Assembly (NCBI GenBank): GCA_949316235.1
Contig: OX438758.1
Coordinates: forward strand, 18,371,694-18,435,693
Source: Oegoconia quadripuncta
Taxonomy: Eukaryota > Arthropoda > Insecta > Lepidoptera > Autostichidae
DNA length: 64,000 bases
Direction: 5' to 3'
Under the pieces are notes generated by a model. The model ran no database searches, was not told where the DNA came from, and worked only from the letters and a program-made list of their open reading frames with translations. This document shows, one piece after another, positions 31,049-41,984 of this stretch (within the stretch, counting starts at the first letter, position 1; each line of letters begins with the position of its first letter). The translations under genes and the position numbers were made by a program.

Positions 31049-31509
31049 AGATCGAAACTCTAGCTGGGCAGAGTATTTTTACGAAGTGAAAGACGGGTGA
31101 ATGCCAAAATGGTGTAAATAATTAAGTTATAATATTTATCAAAATATGAGCCTAGAGACATTTCAAGTGACAACCGAATTCAAAAATAAATCTATCTGAC
31201 AAGCATTAAAACTCAACAGTACCCACCAAACTTGAACGTTATACGATTTCTTTCAGAAACCAAAAACGTTGGGTAGGTCGGGTACGTTGAGAACGTCATT
31301 TGAACGGAAATTAACCTCTAGTTTTTTTTTTAAACTCATAGTTTTTTTAAGCTCTAAACGTTTTGGGTTTGGTTTTACTTTGGTAACGTCAACAATGTAA
31401 TCGTTCACAAAAAATAGCGCGATACCACTTTTTACATCAGGTAAACTAAAGCTAAACCAAAACCAAAAACGTTCCGTTCGCACCGTAAACCCGTTGTAAA
31501 ATAGCGCGT
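31049..31509. other. no gene; AACCAAAAACGTT repeats
   Basis: AACCAAAAACGTTCCGTTCG at 31459-31478 also occurs at 29978-29997, with TAAAATAGCGCG nearby in both. An inverse AACGTTTTGGGTTTGGTT lies at 31358. It is a small unclassified repeat. Confidence 0.4.
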
Positions 31510-31875
31510 TTGGTCGCCTGGTTACATCAGTATGAATTAGCTGTCTTTACAATGCATTTCGAGGGAAACTTACAACCACCTCATATTTACGACAACTTAA
31601 TGTATGTAAGAAAAAATATAGAATCGTTTAAGAAAAATAGTGATATACATAATGTTAATACCAGATATAAAAATAAACTTGCTGTTCATGTCAGCCGTTT
31701 ACACAAATTCACTAAGTCATTTAAGGAACAATATATACGCTTTTCTAATAAGGTTCCAGTGGACATTCAAAATTTACCTTTAAATAAATTCAAAACCATC
31801 ATAAAACAGACATTATTTACCAAAGGCTATTATAAAATTTCTGACTATCTGGATGATAAGCAAGCATGGACATAG
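31510..31875 (+). pseudogene. N2 jockey-like LINE ORF2 C-terminus
   Basis: From about 31583 the frame reads IYDNLMYVRKNIESFKKNSD, IHNVNTRYKNKLAVHVSRLH, FSNKVPVDIQNLPLNKF and YYKISDYLDDKQAW, then stops: the best-preserved N2 C-terminus. The first 25 residues are read-through from flanking DNA. The 3' UTR follows to about 32075 (GAGCAACCCTTGAGTTTCTT). No RT domain is present, so the copy is 5'-truncated. Confidence 0.75.
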
Positions 31876-32150
31876 ACCACTCGGCGATATTCAGTCTAAT
31901 TATACAATATAATATAATGTAACCCAAACTAATTTAAAAGAGCAACCCTTGAGTTTCTTGCTCGTTCTTCTCTCGGTAATCTGCTTTGCGAATGAGCAAT
32001 AATGTCAATAATTTTAATATTAAGATAAAAAATGTGACGTTTTCAAGTGATAATCTTTATCCTTTGACTCAAAAATCTGAAGAAAGTATTGTATTTTGAT
32101 ATAATTAATAGTGCAGTCTGATAAATTGTTCATCTTGTGATGCTTGTACG

Positions 32151-32206
32151 ACAATTTGCTAGGGTAGGCAGTGCCTTTCTGCCTGTATGGAGGGCACGCC
32201 ACTGAT
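32151..32206. repeat. long-range inverted repeat, right copy
   Basis: ACAATTTGCTAGGGTAGGCA to ACGCCACTGAT; inverse of 29247-29302. Confidence 0.9.
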
Positions 32207-33289
32207 GAACACCTGTTTCAGAAGATCTACAAAAAACGAACGAAAAGCAACTAAATACGAATTGTATCGTAGGTATAATTATAAAATAATTTAAAATAAA
32301 ATAAAGTCATATGACTTGGGATTAGATTATTTCTGCTGCACTGAAACATGGATATTTAACAAAGATAGTCGGGTATAAAGATTAGCAAAGAACTATGCCC
32401 TATACTTACAATAATATTTGTGTTTGCATTCATTCAATACCGTTATCTATGAAACATTTATCTTTTATCGTAAAACTTGATAAGGATTCGATGATTACTT
32501 TTATTCATAAAAAAATATCTCAGCAACCAGCGCCATCTGTAGGTAATGCGTTGTAACTTCAACGTAACTTGTTACCACAGACGAACGACAGAGTAGTCGT
32601 AGTGTGATAGGTAAATAGTAACCGGAAAATTGTCGGTAGATGGTGCTAGTTGTACCAACCTTGTTGTTTTTTTTCTTAGGGATTTTATTTGGCGCCTGAA
32701 TTAAAATATAAAACATTTTAATGCACAAGAGAAAGGAAAATACAATAGACAGAAAGTTGGTTGAAAAGAAATAGAATGAGAATCGTCCATATTGTTTTTA
32801 ATAGTGAATTTCTTTAGTCATGATTTTGTTTGACATAATATGGTATATAACTGTAACCAGCTCGTGTAGGTATTCCATTGTTTGATTATGTTCTCCTATC
32901 TTAAGAGGGTTTATTTATTCCGTATTTTATCAGTTATTATTAGTGGCGCCCTCATTATATAAATGAACATTTCTTTATAAATACAAAATAAATAAAAAAA
33001 AATCGCTCTAACCTGCACCCGAGAAGCCTAAAAGCTAATTACAAAACCTAAATAGATTTGATGAGGGTTATTGTCCAGAATTCACCATTATAAAAAAAAG
33101 TTGCCGTTTTTATCAATAACTTTAAATTCTCCAAAAAATAACCGTAATTAAAGCTATTTAGGCATTATTTATAAATAGTTTTAACGCTTTTCGAGTGAAG
33201 ATTAGAGGAATATTTTTGATTTAGGCTGTATTTAAAAAAAAATCTTAATTTATTAAGTTATCTTAATTGATTTGATTTGATTGAAATTC
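32207..33289. other. 1.1 kb without gene
   Basis: 32518-32650 has two facing copies of a short motif (CAGCGCCATCTGTAGGTA and CGGTAGATGGTGCTAG) that could be ends of a small element. Otherwise AT-rich. Confidence 0.35.
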
Positions 33290-33515
33290 AAATATTATTT
33301 TTTATATATATTATGTATGTATGTTTGTATGTATTCAATTAACGTATGTATTTATAAGGGTGATTTATTTATTTTATTAAAATTAGTTTACCGTGCACGC
33401 TACCTAGATAGAAGAGATCGCTTTTAGTGATAAGGCCGCCAAATTGTACGATCCCTTTTTCTTATTTTTTATGCTTCTTACTGTTGTACAATAAAGAATA
33501 TTTTGTTTGTTTGAT
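33290..33515 (+). repeat. N6 LINE 3' UTR
   Basis: AGAAGAGATCGCTTTTAGTG, ATAAGGCCGCC and TACAATAAAGAATATTTTG end with GTTTGTTTGATTTT. Confidence 0.65.
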
Positions 33516-34089
33516 TTTAATGATATAAACATAAACCTACCATAGCTCGTGAAGATTTTCAAATAATGTTTTAATCAATGAATAAACTAAAAAAAAACTT
33601 ATTATCCTTTTTTTAATTGTAGATAGGTAAAAGCGTTTGTGTGTAGGTACATTGCCCAGAAGATATTCGGCGCTATATTACTTTTTTTCTTTTTTGACAC
33701 ATTAAAGTTAGTCTCTATCCTTTTCTAATTAGAAGAATACGTAAAGGATGACAATTAGTCTTATCAATTTTTAGTTCGGTGAAAATAATATCATCAAAGA
33801 TTTCAGAGAGCACGTATAGACATGACAACAAAAAATAAATAAATAATAAATTAGGTTCTATTTATCGTCCTCGGTATGAGCTCCTAATTAAAAAGTATGT
33901 AGGTATAGGATTAGCTTCAAAAATTGATGACAATTTCTCCGTACATAGGACATCTCCCAAGTGGCTTACCCTATGTAGTCAAAATTTACGCTAAGTATGT
34001 ACGAGAGTTTCTAGAAAATGGCATATGGTAACATTTTTTGTTGTTTAAGTCCAGATCATATTACACCACCATATTAGAGTCTGTCATCA
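33516..34089. other. no gene seen
   Basis: Nothing supported. Confidence 0.3.
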
Positions 34090-34255
34090 TCTTCAAGTTT
34101 GGCATCGTATCCACTCAGTAACTACAGCAAAATTCAGGTAGTCGGCATAGGGAGAAGAAAACCTGGTAGATCGCTAAGAAAAAGAATGAGGCCAATGTGT
34201 GAACCCTGAGGAACACCAGAAGTAATTACATGGATTGTAGACTGATACCACAGAC
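34090..34255 (-). pseudogene. reverse-transcriptase core fragment
   Basis: The minus strand reads STIHVITSGVPQGSHIGLIL, then FLSDLPGF, and after a gap MPNLKMMT. SGVPQGShLGPlLF...NDL is RT motif B/4 of jockey-type LINEs, and the Y.DD.K.. motif that should follow is destroyed. Only about 50 codons remain. Confidence 0.6.
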
Positions 34256-34391
34256 CAATAAACACATACGTTTTTTATTTATTACCTACTTAATTATTAG
34301 TATTTTTCTTTTTGACATAAATACGGGAACAGCTTTCCCTTTGCGGAATCCTTCTTGTTTCTGTAGTTTGTGGAAAATAGACTAGGCCTAC

Positions 34392-34508
34392 CTTGTCAGC
34401 CTTATCCGTAGGTGGGGAGGCTGGGGGGCTCCGCGGCAGGCCCAGGTCCTCGTCGTCATCGCTGCCGTCCCCTCGCCCGCGCCGCCTCACCGCCGCCACT
34501 AACTCCGC
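34392..34508 (-). CDS. internal exon of an unidentified host gene (39 codons)
   Basis: On the minus strand the acceptor TTCATTTGTCCCCAG is followed by GCGGAGTTAG, and after 117 bp the donor is GACAAG|GTAGGC. The exon is an exact multiple of three, starts and ends in phase 0, and encodes AELVAAVRRRGRGDGS, DDDEDLGLPRSPPASPPT and DKADK: a short amphipathic ELxxAVRRR segment, then an acidic run, then a proline-rich stretch. GC content is far above the surrounding AT-rich sequence and third positions are mostly G/C, as in constrained coding DNA. It is in no repeat in the window. The upstream exon at 63697-63826 ends in the matching phase. Function unknown; the composition suits a disordered regulatory segment. 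Confidence 0.72.
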
Positions 34509-34625
34509 CTGGGGACAAATGAACACAAACATTAAGAAACATTGGCAAATCTCCAGAGTTGTTAGACTTTCATAAACGCCTGATATTTTTATTTTATTGA
34601 ATTTTTTTATTTTATTTACTTATAG

Positions 34626-34676
34626 ATATGGTATGGTATGGTATGGTATATGGTATGGTATATGGTTTGGTGGTAT
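34626..34676 (+). repeat. (GGTAT)n microsatellite
   Basis: Imperfect GGTAT/GGTATAT units run directly into the SINE-A copy. Confidence 0.85.
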
Positions 34677-34858
34677 GATTTGGTTGGTGGTAAATCTCAA
34701 TCTGCCGCCAAACAGCAATGTTAATATAGCATTGTTGTGTTCCGATTGTCAGAGACAAGATGGCCAGTTCCCCAAATAAGATTAGTCAGTACGCTTCCAC
34801 CCTCGGCCTCATCATAACATCAGGTGTGATTAAGGTCAACCTGTTGCGCATAAAAAAA
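34677..34858 (+). mobile_element. SINE-A 3' part
   Basis: From GATTTGGTTGGTGGT to GTTGCGCAT plus A7; the head is missing and several deletions are present. Confidence 0.75.
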
Positions 34859-35754
34859 TATAAATGAAGATAAGGCCGAAGGACACCTTTACCTGGAACC
34901 TTCAGCCCTCTTCTCATCACAAACACCTGGATTACATTTCCATTTCAAATGGGGAAATTGTATTTCCAATAATGTGAGTAGAACACGTCGTGGAATCTCA
35001 AGAAATCCTATAGTCTCCAAATGACAAGGATTTTCTTTGGAGGGTATGGGACCTAGTCAATAATCCCTCGGTAGGCATTGATTTATATATATTCGCTGTT
35101 TTCTTGGTGGATAACACAGCGCCATCTCTTAGAATCTAGAGAACTAATAGGGCTTAGAATAAAAAGGTTAAAAACACCGCGTACAAAAAAACATTTTTTT
35201 AGTCTGTGCTCAGAAATTTTTTTAGCGTGTGTTTAGTCGTTCACATAAAAGTACAAGAAAAAATTATAAAATTGATGAAACATAATGAGTTTTACGACAT
35301 TATGTTTGTTATATTTAAAAGATGCTCGCAGGTTTTTTTGGTTACTTTTCTGTGGTAGATAAGTGACGCATTTTTTATAACATAAACCAGCACTTGATAC
35401 GACAGTGCGAACGAAGTCGGTGTGTGACTGAGTTCCCATTGGTTCCAAACTCCCGTTTTAACACCAATGAAGTCAACCACCAATTCAACAACTCAGTCGA
35501 TAAGCAGCAATATATGTCTATGCCTAGGCATAAATAACCAAATCAACTTTCAAGTATAAAAGTTCAATGCACAAAGCAATTTCAAAATTTAATTGCTAAC
35601 AATAATAAGAATAATCAAACGTTAATTAAACAATAAACAAGCAGAACGGGAAACGATAACTATGGTATCACTGCGCACGAGTTTCCTTCCTCTCTCATTT
35701 AATAGTAATATTTAGTTATTACTGTTACAAAAGTATAAACAAATACAGTAGGTC
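34859..35754. other. 0.9 kb without gene
   Basis: Minus frames at 35233-35483 overlap in different frames without domains. ACACAGCGCCATCTCTTAGA near 35110 is a SINE/MITE-like scrap. Confidence 0.3.
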
Positions 35755-36018
35755 CAACATTAAAACTCTTCAAAGAAAACAGACTGGGCGGGTCATGTTT
35801 GTCGCATGCCAGATGACATGTGGGCCAAAATCGCCACCACCTGGAGCCCATCGTTAGAAAGAAGGCGTCGCGGCAGACGGTAAAGGAGATGACGGGATGA
35901 ATTGGATAAATTCCTAACCAACTGGTCGGAGCAGGCCCGGGACAGAGAGCCGTGGAGAGAGAGGAGGGGAGTCCTTTGTCCAGCAGTGGGACAGGACGGG
36001 CTCCTAATAAGGAAAACA
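35755..36018 (+). pseudogene. RTE-like LINE ORF2 C-terminus
   Basis: Plus frame with stops: RQAGHVCRMPDDMWAKIATT, SLERRRRGRR, RRDELDKFLTNWSEQA, DREPWRERRG and LCPAVGQDGL. This is the GH..Rm.d.rw......RRgRg.p..RW.DEL....W...A.dR..Wr...ea end of RTE ORF2, with two in-frame stops. Confidence 0.75.
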
Positions 36019-36704
36019 AGTTTTAAAACATTACCGACTTACAAAGCAATGAAGGCTCCAGAAGAAAAACTAATCGTCATAACATTTAGTGACAAACAGT
36101 TTGCTTTACTCTAATTAGAATCGGTATATTTTTGCCAATATGTAAGTTTTTTGACAGTAAAATCAAAGGATTTTTTACTATTACAACGGATTTATACTAG
36201 TTGGTCCTAAAACGGTCGATTAGCGGACATTGGCGTCGATTCCCTTTGCACCTATCCCGTTTTTCTGGAAATATGTTCATATTATAAATGAAAACATCCA
36301 TAACTTTATAAATATCTGAAGCTAGCTAACTGTCCTCTCTGTCTCAATTCTATACTGCGCCATAATTTATTAGTATGACTTATGTATGACAAACATTACT
36401 CACAATATTATTGCAATAAAACGATATTTGTCATTTAATTCCAAGAGAAGTTTTTATATAAAATTAAGTATATACAGGCACTACAGCCTAGACAGGGTGT
36501 CATCGAATGGCATAACATGTAGATAGGTATGTAATTTAGTTTGTCACGTAATACTAAGAGAAATGAGATCATACTGCTTGTTTATTTTATCACTTAACGC
36601 ATATAAAAGAAAATGTATGTAGGACACAAATGAGAGCTATCCCAAAGATGCATTTCTTTAAATCAACCATAGATTATAGTTAAAGATTAGAATGGGCATA
36701 CATA
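36019..36704. other. no gene seen
   Basis: Nothing supported. Confidence 0.3.
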
Positions 36705-36860
36705 CGATTTTATTTATTGAAAGTCAATTTTAATCTATGGGAAATAATAATAGCGTGTCCAAGCTACTATCGCTAAGGAAAAGGATACCATGGGAAAAGA
36801 AGCGATGAGAGAAAATTACTAAAGTTTCTCTCGCCGCTTCGTTTCCCATGAAACATTACA
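36705..36860 (-). mobile_element. N10 LINE tail fragment with hairpin
   Basis: TTATTGAAAGTCAATTTTAA and TGTCCAAGCTACTATCGCT match the N10 3' UTR. The end forms a hairpin: 36789-36814 (CATGGGAAAAGAAGCGATGA..) pairs with 36825-36850, 23 of 26 positions, loop 10. Confidence 0.55.
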
Positions 36861-37705
36861 AGTATACCACAGTATTATATACATATAAGCAATACTTCAT
36901 ATGACTTCATATGCTATCATGCCCATATCCTCTACAACGACACGAAAACTCATGCTTTAAGCAAGTAAGAGAGATACAGAGCTTCTATCTAGGGTTGCCA
37001 GACGCACGCACGCACGCACGCACACACATCCGGGAACTACAATCTGGTGATCCTGAAACACAGGCTCACGCTTATCTCAGGTACCAGACTCCACATGTAT
37101 GTATCCTACCTTAACCTAAAAAAAAAACGGACGTATAAGTCTTTTATCATTTTTTGTGGTATATTGTTATGTATTATGTTCTGTAAAATTATAATTTCGC
37201 ATCGTTTTTTAAAAAAATAACGACTCTAGACATTCTTAGCATTAGAAATTGTGAAGTACACCTACAGAACAGAACACAATACTATATTTAGAACACGGTT
37301 GCCAACCCTGAGAGTATAAATGAAATTGGTACAAACCCATAGCTTTGCAAGTTTGGATTCTGTCACCCAGCGAAATCGTCTTCTCCATGTTTGACTCATC
37401 ATAACGCTTTTCACATAACAGCACTAAAATCACTTTGGTACTTCGGTATTTTTCTGACTAGGCGATATGTACGTCACTAGGTACGTACATTTAAAAGAAA
37501 CTAAGAAAAAAATATATTTATAAATTGTCTATAACGCATCATACAATGACAGATGTTAAATAACAACTAAATATTTGTTATAAGTTCAGTTATTACGAGG
37601 CAATGTTCCTGGAATGATTCATAATCAGCATTGAATAGGTACCTACATATGATATAATAACATGTATGTAGGTCTAAATTTCACAATCAATAGCTTTTTT
37701 TTAAA
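36861..37705. other. no gene; (ACGC)n at 37004-37026
   Basis: The ACGC microsatellite follows GGGTTGCCAG. No supported gene. Confidence 0.4.
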
Positions 37706-37785
37706 ATAAATATCCTTGGACATACACAACGCCATCTATATCCACATTAAGCAACTATAGGCTTGTGTTGTGGATATCAGATGGT
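37706..37785 (-). mobile_element. SINE-C, 3' portion (split copy)
   Basis: CCTTGGACATACACAACGCC to GTTGTGGATATCAGATGG is the minus-strand SINE-C 3' half. Its 5' half resumes at 39519-39694, beyond a LINE insertion. Confidence 0.7.
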
Positions 37786-38117
37786 TGACTGTTTTTCTTG
37801 GCATCACTTTGGACTCCACACTACAGTGGGGGTCGCATATTGAGACACTTGCGAGCAGGCTCAGTTCAGCTGCTTATGCTGTTCGTAAGATTAGACAACT
37901 TACTGACATTAAAACAGCGAGGCTCGTTTATTTTAGCTACTTTCATAGCATTATGTCTTATGGTATACTACTGTGGGGTAGAGGTGCAGTGCATATTCAA
38001 ACAATATTTGTTCTACAAAAAAGAGCAATCAGAGCAATATATAAATTACGCTGCCGTGATTCTCTAAGAGATCTGTTTAAAGAAATAAGTATTTTAACTG
38101 TTGCATCCCAATATATA

Positions 38118-38982
38118 CAGGGCGTCCCAAAGTTATGGGACATGAAGGGGAAGTACCTTAAATATCGTAGATAGTGAATTTTGCTCAAAGAAGACTTTAT
38201 GTTATTTTTAAAAGTTAGTAATTCTGCATTCATAGATTTTCTAAAAATTATTTGCTTCGGCTGGGAATCGAACCGACTCAAATGTGAAAAAAAAAACACC
38301 CTACTTTTATGATGCCAATCGAAAGAATAGCTAAAAAATAATAACTCTGCCTAAGTAACATAGTATTTTAAAAGAAAGGAACAACGTGAAATTAATCATT
38401 TTAATCAAATAAAAAACATACATGAAACTGCCGTAGTCAATTAAGTAGGTATTTTTTTGTAAATTAATTAATTAAATGCTCAAAATGTGATCCCTCTTGT
38501 CTTACGCAAATCGCCAATCTTTTAATGAGCCCGCTGCCTGTTGATTTTCTAATCATTTTATGGTGAACACTCGATGTGATATGGCACAATTCTGTTTGCA
38601 ACTCGCCTACGTTCTCGTATCGCTTTTTGTATAGCATATCTTTCACGTATCCCCAAAAGAAGAAATCACTTTAGCAATAAATAACTTTCTTGAAATTTGA
38701 CTCAATCATTTTATGTTGTTCCTTTCTTTTAAAATACTATGTTACTTAGGCAGAGTTATTATTTTTTAGCTATTCTTTCGATTGGCATCATAAAAGTAGG
38801 GTGTTTTTTTTTTCACATTTAAGTCGGTTCGATTCCCAGCCGAAGCAAGTAATTTTTAGAAAATCTATGAATGCAGAATTACTAACTTTTAAAAATAACA
38901 TAAAGTCTTCTTTGAGCAAAATTCACTATCTACAATATTTAAGGTACTTCCCCTTCATGTCCCATAACTTTGGGACGCCCTG
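38118..38982 (-). mobile_element. non-autonomous mariner-like element E2 (865 bp)
   Basis: TIRs of 268 bp (38118-38385 and 38715-38982) are nearly identical to those of the autonomous element at 44738-46857. Flanking TA at 38116-38117 and 38983-38984. Relative to that element (in reverse orientation) positions 45047-46307 are deleted and six bases, TAAAGT, fill the junction: 2120 - 1261 + 6 = 865 bp, exactly the observed length. TIR-specific variants (AATTATTTGC/GACTCAAA on one side, AATTACTTGC/GACTTAAA on the other) also correspond. Confidence 0.92.
38464..38667 (-). pseudogene. C-terminal remnant of the transposase in E2
   Basis: Encodes the last 67 or so residues of the 45450-46511 transposase (FFFWGYVKDMLYKKRYENVG to SHFEHLIN and stop) without change in the part I compared. 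It starts after the third catalytic Asp, so it cannot be active. Confidence 0.9.
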
Positions 38983-39518
38983 TATATGACAGTATAATGT
39001 ATGTACGCAAAAATATATGCCTATTTCGCAAACATTCTGATAATCATAATTTGAATACTAGAAACAAAAATAAAATTGAAATTCCACAATTTAGACTTAG
39101 CAAGGTTAGCACATCCTTTGTGGGACACAGCATACGCTTTTACAATAAAATACCAGAACATGTATTGAGTTTAACAGAGCAGAAATTTAAACGCCACATT
39201 AAAGAAACTCTGTGTAAGAAGGGTTATTACAGGATAGATGATTATTTAGGCGATAAGGAGGTCTGGTGTTAGCTGGTCGTTATGTTAATTGCTATTGTTT
39301 TGTAATATGTAATATAAGATGTAGTATTGTTGTAAGGATGGAGACTAGTTGAAAAGATGTGTTGTTGCGGAGTTTCTTGTCGCTTCTTCTCCCTAACCAT
39401 AACACCTTGTGAAGCGATGTAGTTAAAAAAAGAAAAATAGCATGTTGACTTTCAATAAGTGATATTTTTGTATCCTACATTGAATAAAATATTTTTGATT
39501 TTGATTTTGATTTTGATA

Positions 39519-39694
39519 CTACACAAATACATTTTTTTTTGTAAATAAATACCTATATAAACGAAAAACTTCCATAACTCGGGAACAGAATCATGTCTAT
39601 ATTCATCATACAAACCATATGCCCCTAGGGGGATTTGAACCAGCAACTTTTTGGTATAGCACTCAGAGTTTCTAACCACTACACCAAACAGTAG
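39519..39694 (-). mobile_element. SINE-C, 5' portion (split copy)
   Basis: Minus strand: TTTGGTGTAGTGGTTAGAAA head, GGTTCAAATCCCC B-box, GGGGCATATGGTTTGTATGA, CCCGAGTTATGGAAG. It continues at 37785. Confidence 0.75.
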
Positions 39695-40014
39695 TAAACA
39701 GTAGTCATAAAACAAAATTACTTAAGCTGATGTACATCGGTTCCGATACAGCAGGTAACAGACTATGTTACAAGAACTATATTATATGTCCCTAAATGTA
39801 CCTATGTAATTTTATAATAATACAAGTAAAAGACAGATTGTAGGTGTGTGTAGGGTGTATAATCATTAGTTTTAAACCATCCAGTGATAATTATTTTGCA
39901 ATTAACAGGTTCTTAGTGTATTTCGATGATATCATAGTCTTTGGAGAGGTTTGTAGTTTTTTTTATATTTAAGATTAAATTCAGACTTTCGTATGCTAGC
40001 TATATTTGATGGAA
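39695..40014. other. no gene seen
   Basis: Nothing supported. Confidence 0.3.
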
Positions 40015-40150
40015 ATCGGTTCAATTTCATAAGTTATAAACATAACATTTGAAAACGTCGTGACATACAATTTTCGCTAATTCACAATGCAGACTCCCCA
40101 GAGAAGAACGAGCAGGGAACTCAGGGCTTTCCCTTTTTAAATAAGTTAAG
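40015..40150 (-). repeat. N2 LINE 3' UTR fragment
   Basis: Minus strand: GGAAAGCCCTGAGTTCCCTG, TTCTTCTCTGGGGAGTCTGC, then GACGTTTTCAAATGTTATGT. Confidence 0.65.
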
Positions 40151-40324
40151 AAAAAAAAGTAAATAATTGAATGGATATGTCCAATGGTATGTATTCTGAT
40201 CGTCTAGATCGTTAGAATTTTTTTAATAATGAATTTATTTAACTGAAATGCACATTATTTTTACATCTTGTATTTACATTATTACTTCACAAATTTTCCT
40301 AAACAATTGCAGATTTATTCTAAC

Positions 40325-40396
40325 GTACTACATTTCGTAAATATATTGCGATGCCAATGTCATTATATTGATTTCTTTAAATTTATTCCTCAGAGA
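40325..40396 (-). pseudogene. N2 LINE ORF scrap
   Basis: The minus strand reads LRNKFKEINIMTLASQYIYE, the residues that precede the MYVRKN block in N2. Matches 20204-20275. Confidence 0.6.
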
Positions 40397-40406
40397 TACT
40401 TTAAAT

Positions 40407-40475
40407 AAATCTAGGTCCACAGTAAGCAGCTAGGCTTGTGTTATGGATACCAGATGGTTGATAAACTACACAAAT
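40407..40475 (-). repeat. SINE-C fragment
   Basis: GGTCCACAGTAAGCAGCTAG, TGTTATGGATACCAGATGGT and AACTACACAAATACATTTT match the SINE-C region split at 37785/39519, giving the uninterrupted reference. Confidence 0.6.
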
Positions 40476-40552
40476 ACATTTTCTCAAAATGCTGCTGTAC
40501 GACTTTTATGTCGGTCATTTTGACAAATGACCGCGACATGTGTGATGTGTGT

Positions 40553-40722
40553 GCCGCCAAACAGCAATGTTAATAGCATTGTTATGTTCCGGTTTTCAGA
40601 GTTAAGATAGCCAGTCCCGCAAATAAGATGGTTTGCTTCCAGTACGCTTCCTTCGGCCTCATCTTCACTTAACATCAGGTGTGATTGAAGTCAAGTGCAA
40701 ACCCGTTGTGAATAAAAAAAAA
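40553..40722 (+). mobile_element. SINE-A 3' half
   Basis: GCCGCCAAACAGCAATGTTA to GTTGTGAAT plus A8. Confidence 0.8.
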
Positions 40723-41094
40723 TCGCAAGTTGTCATGCTACCACTGCAGGGTTATAATTTGTTCAAGCAATGTTGGGGTTTTTTTTTTTAATTTTTAATT
40801 TATAGTCGTAATTGGGGACAACAACTGCGCCTGCGCGACATGCATCTCTTGTTGCATAAAGTGAGTTGGTAACTCGCCTCGCAACACAATAGCGTTTATC
40901 AAACTATCTCAGTTGTTGTGTTCGACTTCCCACATTCGCTTGTTCAATGCCGGATGAGCAGTTTCCTTGTTTGTGACATATATTTTTCAGAGTTCCATAT
41001 TCCTTGTTTGAGACATATATTTTTAGGGTTTCTGTTTAACCCATAGACTTATACTAAGTCTATGGTTTAACCTTACTTATGGCGTTTCACAACA
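40723..41094. other. no gene seen
   Basis: Contains a short palindrome (CCATAGACTTATACTAAGTCTATGG at 41041-41065 in broken form) and T-runs. Confidence 0.35.
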
Positions 41095-41480
41095 TTCTTT
41101 TTTTCGTTTAATTCTCTCCTCTCGGAAAAGGCATAGGATCTAAGCCCATACGGCCATGTCTTATTTCACTTATTTGTTCAGTTTATAAGTCAGTCTCAGT
41201 CAAAACAAGTAATTCGTCGTATACAGAGTCTAGTCACGGTCAAGTCATTCTTCAGTAAAGTGGCAGAATGCTATACAAAAGATTTTGGCGGCTTCTTGTG
41301 GGAACCCGAAAGCTCCGTTACGCACTTTAATTTACACTTCCATTCACTTGTACACCATCACTAACTTTTGCTGCACAATATCCTGCCATTATTAAGCTTC
41401 AAAGTCGGAATGCACAAATTATAAGAATTATAAAGAAAATTGCAACTTCACTCGCCGAGATCCCGCCAAAAAGCTCTGTT
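41095..41480 (+). repeat. repeat X, longest copy
   Basis: Runs from TTTCGTTTAATTCTCTCCTC through GACTCTGTATACGACG-like and GGGAACCCGAAAGC blocks to CGAGATCCCGCCAAAAAGC. Shared with 7262-7530 (inverse) and 21262-21905. No conserved coding frame across copies. Confidence 0.65.
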
Positions 41481-41509
41481 TTTACTTTTATTGATAAAAA
41501 TGTTTGGCC

Positions 41510-41580
41510 GATATCGATGTTTTGTGTTAGAGAAACATCGAGTATCAATGTCATTATCGATGCCATCATCGATCATGCCT
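41510..41580. repeat. ATCGAT-rich cluster
   Basis: GATATCGATGTTT faces AAACATCGAGTATC, followed by ATTATCGATGCC and CATCGATCATG. No gene or known repeat. Confidence 0.5.
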
Positions 41581-41599
41581 AGCTAATCTATATTTTTTT

Positions 41600-41890
41600 T
41601 TCGTGGCGTTTGGGTTCGAAACGATGGGTCCCTGTCCAAGACCTGTCGGCGCGTCTTATCGAGGCTTCTGGTGACCGCAGAGCTGGCGTCTTCCTAGCGT
41701 AGAGAATCTCGCTATTCAGCGCGGCAACACTGTTTGCCTGTTGGGCACTATGCCACCTCGAGGATATGCACTAGATTCAACTTTTAGACTGATCTATCAA
41801 CCGAAGATCGATGTTGATGGTTGTTTGAACAAGGATTTTGAAATTCCCTCGATAAAAAGAAAATCGGGATCAGCGAGGGTAACACCGCGA
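41600..41890 (+). pseudogene. retroelement polyprotein C-terminal fragment
   Basis: Frame 1 reads ASGDRRAGVFLA, a stop, then RISL. After a one-base shift near 41715 the next frame reads IQRGNTACLLGTMPPRGYAL, DSTFRLIYQPKIDVDG and IKRKSGSARVTPRGVL. The S.GD.RAG.FLaQRISLAIQRGN.A.LLGT block is one I recall near the end of insect retroelement reverse transcriptases. It is broken by one stop and one frameshift. Confidence 0.5.
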
Positions 41891-41984
41891 GGCGTTCTCT
41901 AGTAATTAATAAATAAGAAAGTAATATAATAAAAAAAAATTCAAGTCACAGACAAAGGGTAAGATACTAAAAAGAAATGAATCA

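Larger units (their letters stand above)
37786..39518 (+). mobile_element. N2-type jockey-like LINE, interrupted by a DNA transposon
   Basis: The coding part is 37786-38117 plus 38985-39272. Part 1 reads FLGITLDSTLQWGSHIETLA, IMSYGILLWG, QKRAIRAIYKLR and LTVASQYI. Part 2 reads YDSIMYVRKNICLFRKHSDN, FYNKIPEHV, YYRIDDYLGDKEVWC and stop. Removing 38118-38982 and one TA joins the parts exactly in frame. The 3' UTR runs to 39518 with AATAAAATATTTTTGATTTT and a (TTTTGA)n tail. It is 5'-truncated just after the RT domain, and lies inside a SINE-C. Confidence 0.85.

Noticed and set aside
41600..41890. GC-rich segment considered as a host exon
   Set aside because: Contains a stop and a frameshift inside a retroelement-like peptide, and lacks flanking splice sites.
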